From positions 1-37,513 of the forward strand of contig JAKMDW010000021.1 of NCBI GenBank assembly GCA_022426245.1: a DNA stretch of 37,513 nt, given 5' to 3'. The position numbers and the translations under genes are program-made. The stretch is from Alphaproteobacteria bacterium. GTDB lineage: Bacteria; Pseudomonadota; Alphaproteobacteria; RS24. Positions 1 through 10,315 of this stretch are shown one piece after another. Positions within the stretch are counted from its first letter, which is position 1; each line of letters begins with the position of its first letter. Under the pieces are notes generated by a model that had not been told where the DNA came from, made no database searches, and saw only the letters and a program-made list of their open reading frames with translations.

Positions 1-1531
1 AATCGCCAATGCGGTCAGAGGCGCGTGTGTCGCGAATTTCAATATCATCGCGCGCGTCAAGTCCCAGCGCGCTCATATTTTCTCGGACGATATTTTCCGT
101 GCCGACCAGCACCGGCTCGCCCAGCCCTAAATCCTTATAGGCAATGGCGGCGCGGATAACTTGTTCTTGCTCGCCTTCGGCAAAAATCATCCGTTTCGCA
201 TTCTGCTTGGATTTATTCATGATGATTTGTATTGAGCTGGCTGTCGGGTCGAGACGCGCTTGCAGGCGGTCTTGATAGCCATCCATATCGACAATCGGCG
301 CACGCGCGACACCGCTATCCATGGCGGCGCGCGCCACAGCCGGCGGAATTTCACTGATCAAGCGCGGGTCAAACGGCACCGGAATAATGTAGCGCGGGCC
401 AAAACGCGGACGCTCGCCATCATAAGCAGCGGCCACTTCATCGGGCACATCCTCGCGCGCCAACATGGCCAGCGCCTCGGCGCAAGCGATTTTCATATCA
501 TCATTAATCGTTGTCGCACGGACATCGAGCGCGCCGCGGAAAATATATGGGAAACCCAAAACATTATTGACCTGATTGGGATAATCCGAGCGACCGGTCG
601 CCATAATGGCATCGTCGCGAATGGCGGCGACTTCTTCCGGCGTAATTTCCGGGTCGGGATTGGCCATGGCAAAAATAATCGGATTATCGGCCATCGCCTT
701 AACCATATCCTCGGTCACCGCGCCTTTAACCGACAGCCCCAAAAAGACATCCGCGCCATCCATTGCTTCGCTCAGATTGCGCGCCGGAGTGTCGGCGGCA
801 TGCGCCGATTTCCACTGGTTCATGCCCTCTTTGCGGCCCTTATAAATGACGCCCTTCGTGTCGCATAAAATGGCATTATTGGCACCGACGCCCATGGCTT
901 TAATCAGCTCCAAACAGGCAATGCCGGCCGCGCCCGCGCCATTAACGCAGACTTTAATTTCTTTAATGTCCTTGCCCGTCAGATGCAGCGCATTGATGAG
1001 ACCGGCGGCGCAAATAATCGCCGTGCCGTGCTGGTCGTCGTGGAAGACCGGAATATCCATCAGCTCGCGCAACTGGCTTTCAATGATGAAGCAATCCGGC
1101 GCTTTAATATCTTCCAGATTAATGCCGCCAAAGCTGGGGCCCATAAATTTGACCGCATCAACAATTTCTTGCGGATCTTCCGTGTCCAGCTCGAGGTCGA
1201 TACTGTCAACATCAGCAAAGCGCTTGAACAACACCGCCTTGCCCTCCATGACCGGCTTGGAGGCCAATGCCCCAAGATTGCCGAGGCCCAAAATCGCCGT
1301 GCCATTGGACACCACGGCGACCATATTGCCGCGTGCGGTTAAATCATATGAAGCGTCAGGATTATCGGCAATCGCTTGCACCGGCACGGCAACACCCGGC
1401 GAATAGGCAAGCGACAAATCCCGCTGGGTCGCCATCGGTTTGGTGGGGCTAATTTCAAGCTTGCCCGGCTTGCCGCGTGCATGGAAGCGCAGGGCTTCCT
1501 CATCGGTGAAGTTTTTTTCAGTATCACTCAT
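1..1531 (-). CDS. maeB: NADP-dependent malic enzyme with C-terminal phosphotransacetylase-like domain (partial, runs off left edge)
   Basis: Oxidative decarboxylation of malate to pyruvate, making NADPH in the cytosol. The first 510 codons are present and the C-terminus lies outside the window. The start is an ATG (complement of 1529-1531) giving MSDTEKNF. The N-terminal malic domain carries the metal/substrate motif VFHDDQHGT (residues about 162-170). The nucleotide-binding loop NGAGAAG follows at about 197-203, and NPDPEITPEE at 291-300. From about residue 440 the sequence (AKRMIFAEGEQEQVIRAA) matches the start of a phosphate acetyltransferase-like domain. That domain is typical of the roughly 760-residue bacterial MaeB/Tme type, where it is usually regulatory rather than catalytic. 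The gene diverges from mutS across a 171-base gap in which I see no convincing promoter. NADP rather than NAD preference is inferred from family size, not proved here. Confidence 0.93.
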   Translation of the reverse strand, partial: MSDTEKNFTDEEALRFHARGKPGKLEISPTKPMATQRDLSLAYSPGVAVPVQAIADNPDASYDLTARGNMVAVVSNGTAILGLGNLGALASKPVMEGKAVLFKRFADVDSIDLELDTEDPQEIVDAVKFMGPSFGGINLEDIKAPDCFIIESQLRELMDIPVFHDDQHGTAIICAAGLINALHLTGKDIKEIKVCVNGAGAAGIACLELIKAMGVGANNAILCDTKGVIYKGRKEGMNQWKSAHAADTPARNLSEAMDGADVFLGLSVKGAVTEDMVKAMADNPIIFAMANPDPEITPEEVAAIRDDAIMATGRSDYPNQVNNVLGFPYIFRGALDVRATTINDDMKIACAEALAMLAREDVPDEVAAAYDGERPRFGPRYIIPVPFDPRLISEIPPAVARAAMDSGVARAPIVDMDGYQDRLQARLDPTASSIQIIMNKSKQNAKRMIFAEGEQEQVIRAAIAYKDLGLGEPVLVGTENIVRENMSALGLDARDDIEIRDTRASDRIGD

Positions 1532-1702
1532 GACAGTCTCTGACTTATCTGTAATTTACGGCTTTTACGGGGTTGAGGCGGTAAAAACAAGGCGAGGGGC
1601 ATAAGAAAAACAAAATAAATTCAACAGCTTTTTGCATGTTTGACACATTGTGGGTGTGTTTCGCGCGTGTTTCATGTCGCCGGCTTTGCTAAACTATTTG
1701 TT

Positions 1703-4552
1703 ATGTCAGCGACCGCATCAGAATCTGGAAAGCCGAAAAAACCTGCCGCATCAACATCGCCGGACCAAGTGACGCCGATGATGGCCCAGTTTTTGGAGAT
1801 TAAAGCGTCACATCCGGATGCGCTGCTTTTCTATCGCATGGGCGATTTTTATGAATTGTTTTTTGACGATGCGGTTGCGGCGGCGGCGTCGCTGGACATT
1901 ACCCTGACCCATCGCGGCAAGCATTTGGGGCAGGCCGTGCCGATGTGCGGTGTGCCATATCATGCCAGCGAGGGCTATTTGCAGCGGCTTATTAAGGCCG
2001 GTTTTCGGGTTGCTATTTGCGAGCAAACCGAGGACCCGGCCGCTGCCAAAAAACGCGGCTCAAAAGCCGTCGTGCGCCGCGCCGTGGTGCGCTTGGTCAC
2101 GGCGGGCACGTTGAGCGAGGAGACGCTGCTCGACGCCAAAACACATAATTTTATTGCCGCCATTGCCTGTCTCGGCAATCCGCAAACCGACGCCGCGACG
2201 GCGGCATGGGCGCTGGCTTGGGCGGATATGTCGACCGGCGGGTTTTTTGCCGCCAAGACAAATGCCGCCGACCTTCCGGCACTGCTGGCGCGCTTGGCCC
2301 CGCGCGAGATCATTCTCCCCGATGCCGTCGCCGAAGCGCCGATCAATGGCGATGGGGCGGCTCAAAACCTATCGCTTTGGCTGGCCGAAAACCTGTCACA
2401 GGCGGCTCATCCGCCAATGCTGTCGCCGGTTGCTGATTTGGCGTCACCGGCTGCTCATGATGCGATGCGTGGGCGGTTCGGGGTTGCCTGCCATGATGCT
2501 TTGGCGGCAGAGGGCGCGGCGGTCAATCTGGCGTGCGCCCATATTCTCGCCTATTTTGAGGCGACCCAATATGACACGCAAATTACCCTGAGTGCGCCAC
2601 GCCTTGAGGCCGATGACCAAATCATGGCGCTTGATGCGGCAACACGGACCAATCTTGAATTGAACCGCACCCTGTCGGGCCAGCGCGCCGGCAGTTTATT
2701 GGCCGCGCTAGATGAGACCGTAACCGCTGCCGGTGCGCGGCTTATGGCGTCGCGTTTAAACGCACCTTTGACAGCCCGGGATGCGGTTGAGGCGCGGCTC
2801 GATGCGGTCGCGGTGTTTGTCGAAGATGATGATTTGGGCGCCGATATAAAAGAGCACTTAAAGGCTGCGCCGGATATGGCGCGCGCGCTCAATCGCTTGG
2901 CCATGCAGCGCGGGGGGCCGCGCGATGTGCTGGCCATTGCCCAAGGCCTCGGCGCGGCGCGCCGGGTCGCGGCGCGTCTTTTGGCGGCGGCGCCTGAAGC
3001 TTCCGGCGACATAGCGCATGCGGGGACGGGCGAGCTGGCGGCACAAATTGAGGTGCTCGGTCGGGCGAGCCAAAACCTCGCCGATATGGGCGCTCATTTG
3101 AGCGCCGCGCTTGATGACAGCCTGCCGCTTTTGGCGCGCGATGGCGGTTTCATTCGCAATGGCTTCCATGCCGGTCTTGATGAGGCGCGCGGCTTGCGCG
3201 ATGAAAGCCGGCGTATTATTGCCGCTTTGCAAAACCGCTATGGCACGGAAACCGGCATTAAAGCGCTGAAGATTAAACATAATGGTGTGCTTGGCTTCCA
3301 TATTGATGTGCCTGCCGCGCATGGCGATAAGCTGATGAGCGCGCCGCATGACGCGGTCTTCATTCACCGTCAAACGCTGGCAAATTCCGTGCGGTTTTCT
3401 TCTGCCGAATTGGCTGAGCTGGCCGGGCAAATATCGCGCGCCGGAGAAACCGCCTTGGCGTTGGAACTGGACATATTTGCCGAATTGACGGCGCAGGTTC
3501 TGGGCGCGCGGGACGGGCTTGAGGCATTGGGTGAAGCACTGGCGATTGTCGATGTGGCCACCGCCTTGGCACAAAAAGCCAGGGCTGAAAACTGGGTGCG
3601 CCCAAAACTCCATGAGGATTGTCGTTTTGTGATTGAGGGCGGTCGCCATCCGGTGGTCGAGGCGGCCTTGCGCGCGCAAAGCGCCGCGCCGTTTATCGCC
3701 AATCCTTGCGTGTTGGATGCGGCGGCTCAAAAAGGCCCGCGTATGAGCCTGATTACCGGGCCCAATATGGCGGGTAAATCGACGTTCTTGCGGCAAAATG
3801 CACTGCTGGCCATTATCGCTCAAATGGGCAGTTTTGTGCCTGCCGCCAAAGCCGATATCGGCATTGTCGATCGGGTCTATTCGCGCGTCGGCGCGGCTGA
3901 TGATTTGGCCCGAGGGCGCTCGACCTTCATGGTTGAAATGGTTGAGACGGCCGCCATTCTGACCGGTGCGGGCCCCCGCGCCTTGGTGATATTGGACGAA
4001 ATTGGCCGCGGCACGGCAACCTTTGACGGCCTGTCTTTGGCTTGGGCGGCGGTCGAATATTTGCATGAGGTCATTGGCTGCCGCACTTTATTTGCCACGC
4101 ATTATCATGAATTGACCGCTTTGGCCGAGCGGCTGGACGGGCTGGCTAATGCCTCGATGAAAGTCCGTGAATATGAGGGCAAGCTGGTGTTCTTACATGA
4201 GGTTGGCATTGGTGCGGCCGACCGGTCCTATGGTATTCATGTCGCTGAGCTGGCCGGCTTGCCGGCAAGCGTGACGGCGCGGGCGCGCCATGTTTTGGCG
4301 CAGCTTGAAGAAAATAATGCGGCAGGTGAGACAGCGCAAAATGCGGCTCCGGCCAATTTGGCCGACGCGCTGCCTTTGTTTGAAGCAAGCGCGCCGCATC
4401 CCCCCAAAAGCAATCCTTTGGGCGATGCGCTGGCCGGCATTGACCCGGACCGCCTGAGCCCGCGCGAGGCTTTGGATTGGCTTTATCGCCTACAAGAGAT
4501 TGCTGACCAAGACAGGAACGATAAGGCCGGCGATAAGGACGGTGATGAATAG
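1703..4552 (+). CDS. mutS: DNA mismatch repair protein MutS
   Basis: Recognises mismatches and small loops in newly replicated DNA and starts repair with MutL, using ATP. The protein is 949 residues from the chosen ATG. The mismatch-reading Phe-x-Glu motif is visible in FYELFFDDA (about residues 49-57). The Walker A loop GPNMAGKS lies at about 686-693, Walker [12 protein letters not shown] at about 761-771, and the ABC signature-type helix and FATHYHELT follow. This is a full-length bacterial MutS, slightly longer than average because of an extended N-terminus and C-terminal tail. An in-frame TTG at 1640 would add 21 residues (CGCVSRVFH and so on) that do not look like MutS, so ATG 1703 is preferred. 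No strong ribosome-binding site is visible. It is followed by glnD after 139 bases. Confidence 0.95.
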   Translation: MSATASESGKPKKPAASTSPDQVTPMMAQFLEIKASHPDALLFYRMGDFYELFFDDAVAAAASLDITLTHRGKHLGQAVPMCGVPYHASEGYLQRLIKAGFRVAICEQTEDPAAAKKRGSKAVVRRAVVRLVTAGTLSEETLLDAKTHNFIAAIACLGNPQTDAATAAWALAWADMSTGGFFAAKTNAADLPALLARLAPREIILPDAVAEAPINGDGAAQNLSLWLAENLSQAAHPPMLSPVADLASPAAHDAMRGRFGVACHDALAAEGAAVNLACAHILAYFEATQYDTQITLSAPRLEADDQIMALDAATRTNLELNRTLSGQRAGSLLAALDETVTAAGARLMASRLNAPLTARDAVEARLDAVAVFVEDDDLGADIKEHLKAAPDMARALNRLAMQRGGPRDVLAIAQGLGAARRVAARLLAAAPEASGDIAHAGTGELAAQIEVLGRASQNLADMGAHLSAALDDSLPLLARDGGFIRNGFHAGLDEARGLRDESRRIIAALQNRYGTETGIKALKIKHNGVLGFHIDVPAAHGDKLMSAPHDAVFIHRQTLANSVRFSSAELAELAGQISRAGETALALELDIFAELTAQVLGARDGLEALGEALAIVDVATALAQKARAENWVRPKLHEDCRFVIEGGRHPVVEAALRAQSAAPFIANPCVLDAAAQKGPRMSLITGPNMAGKSTFLRQNALLAIIAQMGSFVPAAKADIGIVDRVYSRVGAADDLARGRSTFMVEMVETAAILTGAGPRALVILDEIGRGTATFDGLSLAWAAVEYLHEVIGCRTLFATHYHELTALAERLDGLANASMKVREYEGKLVFLHEVGIGAADRSYGIHVAELAGLPASVTARARHVLAQLEENNAAGETAQNAAPANLADALPLFEASAPHPPKSNPLGDALAGIDPDRLSPREALDWLYRLQEIADQDRNDKAGDKDGDE

Positions 4553-4691
4553 CAGGCCGTGATTTGGCCGTAATTCGTGCTATATGTGCGAGCAGCAGGG
4601 GCTAAAGCCCCCGAAGAACATCGAAATTCATTGCCGCGGATTGCTGTGGACAGCCGTCAATGGCAATAGCTTGCGAGAAAGGGTTGCCCTT

Positions 4692-7532
4692 ATGGCAAAA
4701 GAGGCGGCAAAAATAGAGGCCAAAAAAACGGCAAAGAAATCTACGCCCAAGCTAGGCGCGAATATGCGCGAGACATTGCGCGCTTTGGCGGCCACCCATC
4801 AGGGCGATGATAAAGCCTTGCGTATGGCGGTGCTTGAAACGCTGCGCGCGCAATTAACCCAAGACCGCGCGCAAGCCCGCGACGGCTTGGAGGCCAAGAA
4901 ATTAAAAGGGGCAAAATGCGCCGAGCTTATGTCGGCGCGCATGGATGACATGCTGTCGGCACTGGCCGATTTTGTGACGCAAGATGTGCTATATATCGCC
5001 AACCCGACAGACGCCGAAAAGGTGACCATGGTGGCGGTCGGTGGCTATGGACGTGGCCGTTTGGCCCCGCATTCGGATATCGATTTGCTGTTTTTACTGC
5101 CCTATAAGCGCAATGCCACCAGCGAGAGCTTTGTCGAATATATCCTCTATATTCTTTGGGATTTAGGGTTGAAAGTGGGTCACGCCACGCGCTCTATCAG
5201 CGACTGTGTGAGCCAAGCTCAAGCCGATATGACGGTGCGCACGGCGATGCTGGAAAGCCGCCTTTTATGGGGCAGTGATACGCTTTACGAAAGCTATCGC
5301 GAGGCGTTTCAGTCGAAAATCATGCGCGGCTCGGCGCGCCAATTTGTGACCGCCAAGCTGGCCGAGCGCGATGAGCGGCACGAGAAAACCGGTCGCTCGC
5401 GTTATTTGGTTGAGCCGAATTTGAAAGAGGGCAAAGGCGGATTGCGCGATTTGAATACGCTGTTTTGGATTGCCCGTTACAGCTATCAGGTCGAGGCGCT
5501 GGACGATTTGGTCGGCCTTGGCGTGTTGACGGCAGATGAGTTGAAGCTGTTTCGAAAATGCGATGATTTTCTCTGGCATGTGCGCTGCCATTTGCATTTT
5601 CTGACCGATATGGCGCAAGAGCGTTTGAGCTTTGATTTGCAAAAACCATTGGCCGAGTTTTTCTATCCGGCTGAGGAAGCCAAAGACGCGGCGGCGATGA
5701 AGCCGGTTGAAAAATTCATGCGCCGTTATTTTCTGGTCGCCAAAAATGTCGGCGATTTGACGGCGATTTTCTGCGCCTCGCTGGAAGCGGCGCAAAAGAA
5801 ACCGCGCGCCGCCGCGCGCTTGCCGGCCTTGTTCCGGCGGCAAAAGCAGGTCGATGGCTTCACCATTGGAGCCAGCCGCCTGAAGATGGAGGCCGAAGAC
5901 GGTTTTGCGCATAATCCGGTCAATCTCATTCGGGTGTTTCATTTGGCTGACAGCACCGGTCTGGATATTCACCCTGACACGCTGCGCGCCATCACCCAGA
6001 ATACGCATCTTATCAATGCGGCGCTGCGCGATGATGCGACGGCCAATAAATTATTTCTCGACCTGCTGACCTCGAAGCGCGACCCGGAACGGATTTTACG
6101 GCGCATGAATGAGGCCGGCGTGCTGGGGCGTTTCATCCCTGATTTTGGGCGCATTGTCGCGCTGATGCAGTTTAATATGTATCACCATTATACGGCTGAT
6201 GAGCATTTGCTGCGCGCGCTTGGTTTGCTGCGCGAGATTGAAAGCGGCGCGGTGAGCGAAGAACATCCGCTGGCGACCAAATTATTGACCAGCGGCGCGA
6301 TCAATCGGCGGGTCATTTATCTCGCCACCCTGCTGCACGATATCGCCAAGGGCCGCCCCGAAGATCATTCGGTTGCCGGCGCCCGCATTGCGCGCAAATT
6401 GGGGCCGCGCCTCGGTTTCTCAAAGGCCGAGACGGCGCTCACGGAATGGCTGGTGCAAGAGCATTTGGTGATGAGTGATGTCGCCCAGCGGCGCGATTTA
6501 TCTGACCCGCGCACGGTCGAGGATTTTGCCAAAACCGTGCAAAGCATGGAGCGGCTCAATCATTTATTTGTGTTGACCGAGGTGGATATTAAGGCTGTCG
6601 GGCCGGGCGTGTTCAATGGCTGGAAAGCGCAGCTTTTGCGGGAGCTTTATGGTGAGACAGCCTCACGCTTTAATGCAGGCACGGCGCTGGCGGCGCGCGG
6701 CGAAAGGCTGGACGGGGCCAAAACCGCTTTCGCTCAAATGCTCGATAAGGCGTGGAGTGTTCGCAAAACCAATGCCTATATTCGCCGTCAATCCGACGCT
6801 TATTGGCTGAGCTTCCCAACCGAGTCTCAGCTTCGCCACGCCGATTTGATTACCGATATGGAAGCCGGCGGGCACCCGCTGGCGCTGGAAGTGCATGATG
6901 ATAATTTGCGCGATTGTTCTGAGATTACGATTATCTGCCAAGACCATGCCGGTCTGTTTGCGCGCCTTGCCGGAGCATGCGCCCTGGCGGGGTTGACCAT
7001 TTTGGACGCCCGCATCACCACGACAAATGACGGCCTCGCCATTGATGCGCTGCATGTCGCTGACAGCGCGGCGAGCGGGCCATTGGCGCAAGATAAAGCC
7101 ACGCGTTTGAAAAAAACCATGCGCGCTGTTCTATCGGGCGAGGTGATTGTGCCCGACCGTTTGGAGGGCGCGCCGCGCCGCGCTCATATCGAGGCGTTTG
7201 ATTTGCGCCCGCAATTGCGCATCGACAATAATCTGGCCGATGATGCCAGCATTGTTGAGGTGAGCGGTCTCGATCGGCCTGGACTTCTTTACGCACTTTT
7301 GCGCGCACTTTATGAGCTCAATCTCTCTGTTTCGGCGGCGCGGATTGCGACTTTCGGAGAGCGCGTCGTCGATGTGTTTCATGTCACTGATTTGGCCGGG
7401 GGGCAAATTACCGATGCGGCACGCAAGAAAAAACTGCGCGCCACCATGCGGCGTGTGATCGATAATCCGGTGAAAGCGGCCCAACCTAAAAAACCGTCTA
7501 AAAAGCCGACACGGCGAAATGAGGCGGCCTGA
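4692..7532 (+). CDS. glnD: Bifunctional uridylyltransferase/uridylyl-removing enzyme GlnD (PII sensor)
   Basis: Senses glutamine and adds or removes UMP on PII proteins, so controlling glutamine synthetase and nitrogen regulation. The protein is 946 residues. The nucleotidyltransferase core reads GGYGRGRLAPHSDIDLLFLL at about residue 117-136, with the metal-binding Asp pair in SDIDLL. The HD phosphohydrolase (uridylyl-removing) domain has LATLLHDIAKG at about 547-557. Two ACT domains follow, near 742 (EITIICQDHAGLFARLAG) and 853 (VEVSGLDRPGLLYALLRAL). ATG 4692 is chosen because AAAGGG sits 8 bases upstream and the protein then has the usual family length. ATG 4584 in frame would add 36 residues of unlikely composition. 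The stop at 7530-7532 is one base before the murJ start, so glnD and murJ are probably co-transcribed. Confidence 0.95.
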   Translation: MAKEAAKIEAKKTAKKSTPKLGANMRETLRALAATHQGDDKALRMAVLETLRAQLTQDRAQARDGLEAKKLKGAKCAELMSARMDDMLSALADFVTQDVLYIANPTDAEKVTMVAVGGYGRGRLAPHSDIDLLFLLPYKRNATSESFVEYILYILWDLGLKVGHATRSISDCVSQAQADMTVRTAMLESRLLWGSDTLYESYREAFQSKIMRGSARQFVTAKLAERDERHEKTGRSRYLVEPNLKEGKGGLRDLNTLFWIARYSYQVEALDDLVGLGVLTADELKLFRKCDDFLWHVRCHLHFLTDMAQERLSFDLQKPLAEFFYPAEEAKDAAAMKPVEKFMRRYFLVAKNVGDLTAIFCASLEAAQKKPRAAARLPALFRRQKQVDGFTIGASRLKMEAEDGFAHNPVNLIRVFHLADSTGLDIHPDTLRAITQNTHLINAALRDDATANKLFLDLLTSKRDPERILRRMNEAGVLGRFIPDFGRIVALMQFNMYHHYTADEHLLRALGLLREIESGAVSEEHPLATKLLTSGAINRRVIYLATLLHDIAKGRPEDHSVAGARIARKLGPRLGFSKAETALTEWLVQEHLVMSDVAQRRDLSDPRTVEDFAKTVQSMERLNHLFVLTEVDIKAVGPGVFNGWKAQLLRELYGETASRFNAGTALAARGERLDGAKTAFAQMLDKAWSVRKTNAYIRRQSDAYWLSFPTESQLRHADLITDMEAGGHPLALEVHDDNLRDCSEITIICQDHAGLFARLAGACALAGLTILDARITTTNDGLAIDALHVADSAASGPLAQDKATRLKKTMRAVLSGEVIVPDRLEGAPRRAHIEAFDLRPQLRIDNNLADDASIVEVSGLDRPGLLYALLRALYELNLSVSAARIATFGERVVDVFHVTDLAGGQITDAARKKKLRATMRRVIDNPVKAAQPKKPSKKPTRRNEAA

Positions 7533-7533
7533 T

Positions 7534-9141
7534 ATGACGCGAAAGAGAGCGGGCATATTATCCAATGCCGCTCTGGTCGGCACGGCAACAATGGCCAGCC
7601 GCATAACCGGCTTTATCCGTGATATTTTTCTCGCCGCGCTTTTGGGCGCCGGGCCTTTGGCAGAAATTTTTGTCATTGCGTTCCGCTTGCCCAATCTGTT
7701 TCGTCGCCTGTTTGCCGAAGGCGCGTTTAATGCAGCTTTTGTGCCGCTATTTTCAAAACGCTTACAAGAAGATGGTCAGGCGGCGGCGTTGGCCTTTGCC
7801 GGACAAATATTTTCTGTGCTGTTGGCGGCGCTCGCCATGTTCACCCTGCTGGCCGAAATTTTCATGCCCGCTTTGGTGTTGGCCCTGGCGCAAGGCTTTG
7901 CCGGTGACGCAGAAAAATTTGACCTCGCCGTGCATTATGCGCGCATCAGTTTCCCCTATCTGATTTTCATGTCGCTGATGGCCTTATTCGCCGCCATGCT
8001 GAACGCGGTAAATCGGTTTCTTGCCGCTGCGGTCGCGCCGGTATTGCTCAATCTGGTGTTGATCGGTGCCATGGCCCTTGCTGTGATGGATTTGGCGGTG
8101 ATGGATAATGGCGGGTCGATTTCTGCCACTTCTGATGGGCGGGTTTTGGATTATGTGATTTATGCGGTCACGCTGGCCGGTCTGGTGCAGTTTCTGTTTG
8201 TGTTTATTGCGGCATGGCGCGCCGGTTTGCGCACGCCTTTGGCGGCGCCGGTATTATCAGATGATGTGCGCAAGGTTTGGCGCTTGGCTGTGCCGGGCAT
8301 TTTGGCGGCCGGTATCGGGCAAATAAATCTGCTCGTCGGCACCTCCATCGCCACCGGCCAAGCCGGGGCCGCCGCTTGGCTTTATTATGCCGACCGTCTT
8401 TACCAATTGCCGATGGGGGTTATTGGTGTCGCTCTGGCCGTGGCGCTTTTGCCCGAATTGTCTCGCCGCCTCGCAGATGGCCAAGATACGCGCGCGCGCG
8501 ATGCGCAAAATATCGCGGTGCTGGCCGCCGGTGGCCTGACCCTGCCCGCCGCGGTCGGCCTTTTGGTGTTGGCCGAGCCGATTGTTACACTGTTGTTTGA
8601 ACGCGGCGCATTCACCGCCGCCGACAGCGCGGTTACAGCCCGGTTAATCGGCGTGTTTGCTTTTGGTTTACCGGCCTTTGTATTCATCAAAGCCCTGCAA
8701 CCGTCTTTCTTTGCGCGGCAAGATACGCGCGCGCCATTGATTGACGGGGCGATTGGGGTGGGCGTGAACATTGCTTTGTCGTTGAGCTTGTTCCCAAGCT
8801 ATGGCGCACCGGCCATTGCCTTTGCCACGGTGGCGGCGGGCTGGGTGACATTGAGTTTGATGTTGGTGCGCATGGCGCGGCGCGGCATTTATCATATGTC
8901 ATTTGATGTGCTGCGCCGCCTCGCCGGACAGATGGCGGCGGCGGTTTTGATGGGGTTTGTTTTGGCCTATTTCGTTTCTTTTTTGGCCGCCGCTCAGCGC
9001 ATTGAACCGCTTGGCACCTTGACCTTCAGCCTTTGGCTTGGCGGGCTGATTGTCAGCGGGGCCCTTATATATGCCATTGCCGCCATTTTATTGGGCGGGG
9101 TGCGGCGCAGCGATATCGCCCTCTTGCGGGGGGCGGGCTGA
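7534..9141 (+). CDS. murJ: Lipid II flippase MurJ (MviN family)
   Basis: Inner-membrane MOP-superfamily transporter that moves the peptidoglycan precursor lipid II to the periplasmic face. The protein is 535 residues and strongly hydrophobic, with about 14 predicted membrane spans. The family N-terminal pattern TMASRITGFIRDIFLAALLG is present, as is the arginine-rich FRLPNLFRRLFAEGAFNAAF near residues 48-70, a hallmark of MurJ. ATG 7534 is preferred over an in-frame ATG at 7519 because it sits one base after the glnD stop with GAGG about 10 bases upstream. The pairing glnD-murJ-trpS is common in alphaproteobacteria. Nothing unusual is seen in the sequence. Confidence 0.93.
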   Translation: MTRKRAGILSNAALVGTATMASRITGFIRDIFLAALLGAGPLAEIFVIAFRLPNLFRRLFAEGAFNAAFVPLFSKRLQEDGQAAALAFAGQIFSVLLAALAMFTLLAEIFMPALVLALAQGFAGDAEKFDLAVHYARISFPYLIFMSLMALFAAMLNAVNRFLAAAVAPVLLNLVLIGAMALAVMDLAVMDNGGSISATSDGRVLDYVIYAVTLAGLVQFLFVFIAAWRAGLRTPLAAPVLSDDVRKVWRLAVPGILAAGIGQINLLVGTSIATGQAGAAAWLYYADRLYQLPMGVIGVALAVALLPELSRRLADGQDTRARDAQNIAVLAAGGLTLPAAVGLLVLAEPIVTLLFERGAFTAADSAVTARLIGVFAFGLPAFVFIKALQPSFFARQDTRAPLIDGAIGVGVNIALSLSLFPSYGAPAIAFATVAAGWVTLSLMLVRMARRGIYHMSFDVLRRLAGQMAAAVLMGFVLAYFVSFLAAAQRIEPLGTLTFSLWLGGLIVSGALIYAIAAILLGGVRRSDIALLRGAG

Positions 9142-9143
9142 TG

Positions 9144-9167
9144 CGCCATAACCGACGCATTATGGCG
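9144..9167 (+). repeat. Perfect inverted repeat between murJ and trpS
   Basis: CGCCATAA (9144-9151) and TTATGGCG (9160-9167) are perfect complements separated by 8 bases, immediately after the murJ stop and 20 bases before the trpS start. RNA would form an 8-bp stem. No T-run follows, so it is not a canonical intrinsic terminator. It could be an mRNA 3'-end stabiliser, a processing site, or a protein-binding dyad. Confidence 0.55.
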
Positions 9168-9187
9168 ATAGGCTGGAGAATGGGTGA

Positions 9188-10213
9188 ATGAGCGAGCAAA
9201 AGAGCGAGCATAAACCGCGTGTGCTGTCAGGCGTGCAGCCGACGGGTAATTTGCATTTGGGCAATTATCTGGGCGCCATTCGCAATTTTGTCGCCCTGCA
9301 AGAAAGCCATGAATGTCTTTATTGCGTGGTTGATTTGCATGCGATCACCGTGTTTCAAGATCCGGCTGAGCTGGCCGCCAATACGCGCGAAGTCGCCGCG
9401 GCGTTTATCGCAGCCGGTGTTGACCCGAAAAACCATATTGTCTTCAACCAAGCGCAAGTGCCGCACCACGCCGAATTGGCATGGGTGCTGAATTGTGTCG
9501 CGCGCATGGGTTGGCTCAATCGGATGACACAGTTCAAAGAAAAAGCCGGTAAAGATCGCGAAAAAGCCTCGGTGGGGCTTTATGTTTATCCGAATTTAAT
9601 GGCCGCTGATATCCTGCTTTATCAAGCGACCCATGTGCCGGTCGGAGAAGACCAAAAACAGCATCTCGAATTGGCCCGCGATATCGCGCAAAAATTCAAT
9701 AATGATTTTAACGCTGAGGGTTTTTTCCCGCAGCCCGAACCGCTGATACAAGGTCCGGCGACACGGGTAATGAGCCTGCGCGATGGCACCAAGAAAATGT
9801 CGAAATCCGACCCGTCTGACCTGTCGCGCATCACCATGCTCGACAGCGCCGATGAGATTGCCAAGAAAATTCGTAAAGCCAAAACCGACCCCGATGTGCT
9901 GCCCGCGCATGAAGGCGCGCTGGAGGGACGACCCGAAGCGGCCAATCTATTGGGCATTTATGCGGCTTTGGCCGAGCAAAGCGTTAGCGCTGCGGTCGGG
10001 CAATTTGCCGGCCAGCAATTCTCGGCCTTGAAAGAAGCCTTGGCCGAATTGGCGATTGCCAAAATAGCCCCGATTGGTGACGAGATGCGCCGCCTCAATG
10101 CTGACCCCGGCGCGGTTGATGCGATTCTGGCCGATGGGGCGGAGCGTGCGCGCGCTTTGGCTGAGCCGGTAATGGCTGATGTGCGCAAGCTGGTCGGCTT
10201 TCTGGGCGGTTAA
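9188..10213 (+). CDS. trpS: Tryptophanyl-tRNA synthetase
   Basis: Class I aminoacyl-tRNA synthetase that charges tRNA-Trp in the cytosol. The protein is 341 residues, a usual length. The HIGH-type motif appears as [11 protein letters not shown] (about residues 20-30), preceded by the family signature SGVQPTG. The KMSKS loop appears as [10 protein letters not shown] at about 202-211. [15 protein letters not shown], another TrpS signature, is at about 154-168. The start follows a GGAG about 10 bases upstream (GGAGAATGGGTGA). The gene lies 46 bases after murJ and 102 bases before the uspA-like gene. Near the end of trpS there is a GC-rich palindrome GGGCGATCGCCC followed by TTTT at about 10248-10263, a weak candidate terminator. 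Confidence 0.96.
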   Translation: MSEQKSEHKPRVLSGVQPTGNLHLGNYLGAIRNFVALQESHECLYCVVDLHAITVFQDPAELAANTREVAAAFIAAGVDPKNHIVFNQAQVPHHAELAWVLNCVARMGWLNRMTQFKEKAGKDREKASVGLYVYPNLMAADILLYQATHVPVGEDQKQHLELARDIAQKFNNDFNAEGFFPQPEPLIQGPATRVMSLRDGTKKMSKSDPSDLSRITMLDSADEIAKKIRKAKTDPDVLPAHEGALEGRPEAANLLGIYAALAEQSVSAAVGQFAGQQFSALKEALAELAIAKIAPIGDEMRRLNADPGAVDAILADGAERARALAEPVMADVRKLVGFLGG

Positions 10214-10315
10214 TCATGCCGTCCGAGCGGGCCGACGCTCCGGTGGCCGGGCGATCGCCCTTTTGCCGTGATGGCGTGTTTATTTTTCTTGTTTCGGTGC
10301 GCCCACGCTGGCAGC

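Noticed and set aside
260-1406. Plus-strand open frames across the left end
   Set aside because: They are antisense to the malic enzyme, which shows clear domain motifs on the minus strand; their translations look like no protein family.
1640-1702. TTG start for mutS, and TTGACA at 1640-1645 as a -35 box
   Set aside because: The added 21 residues do not resemble MutS, and no -10 element lies 16-18 bases after TTGACA (the sequence there is GCGCGT).
2858-4066. A 402-codon minus-strand open frame opposite mutS
   Set aside because: It is a shadow of mutS codon bias; the plus-strand protein has all MutS motifs across the same bases.
4584-4691. Upstream ATG for glnD
   Set aside because: ATG 4692 has a better ribosome-binding site and gives the usual family length.
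10248-10263. GGGCGATCGCCC plus TTTT after trpS as a firm terminator
   Set aside because: A self-palindrome leaves only a 4-bp stem once a loop is allowed, so it is at best weak.
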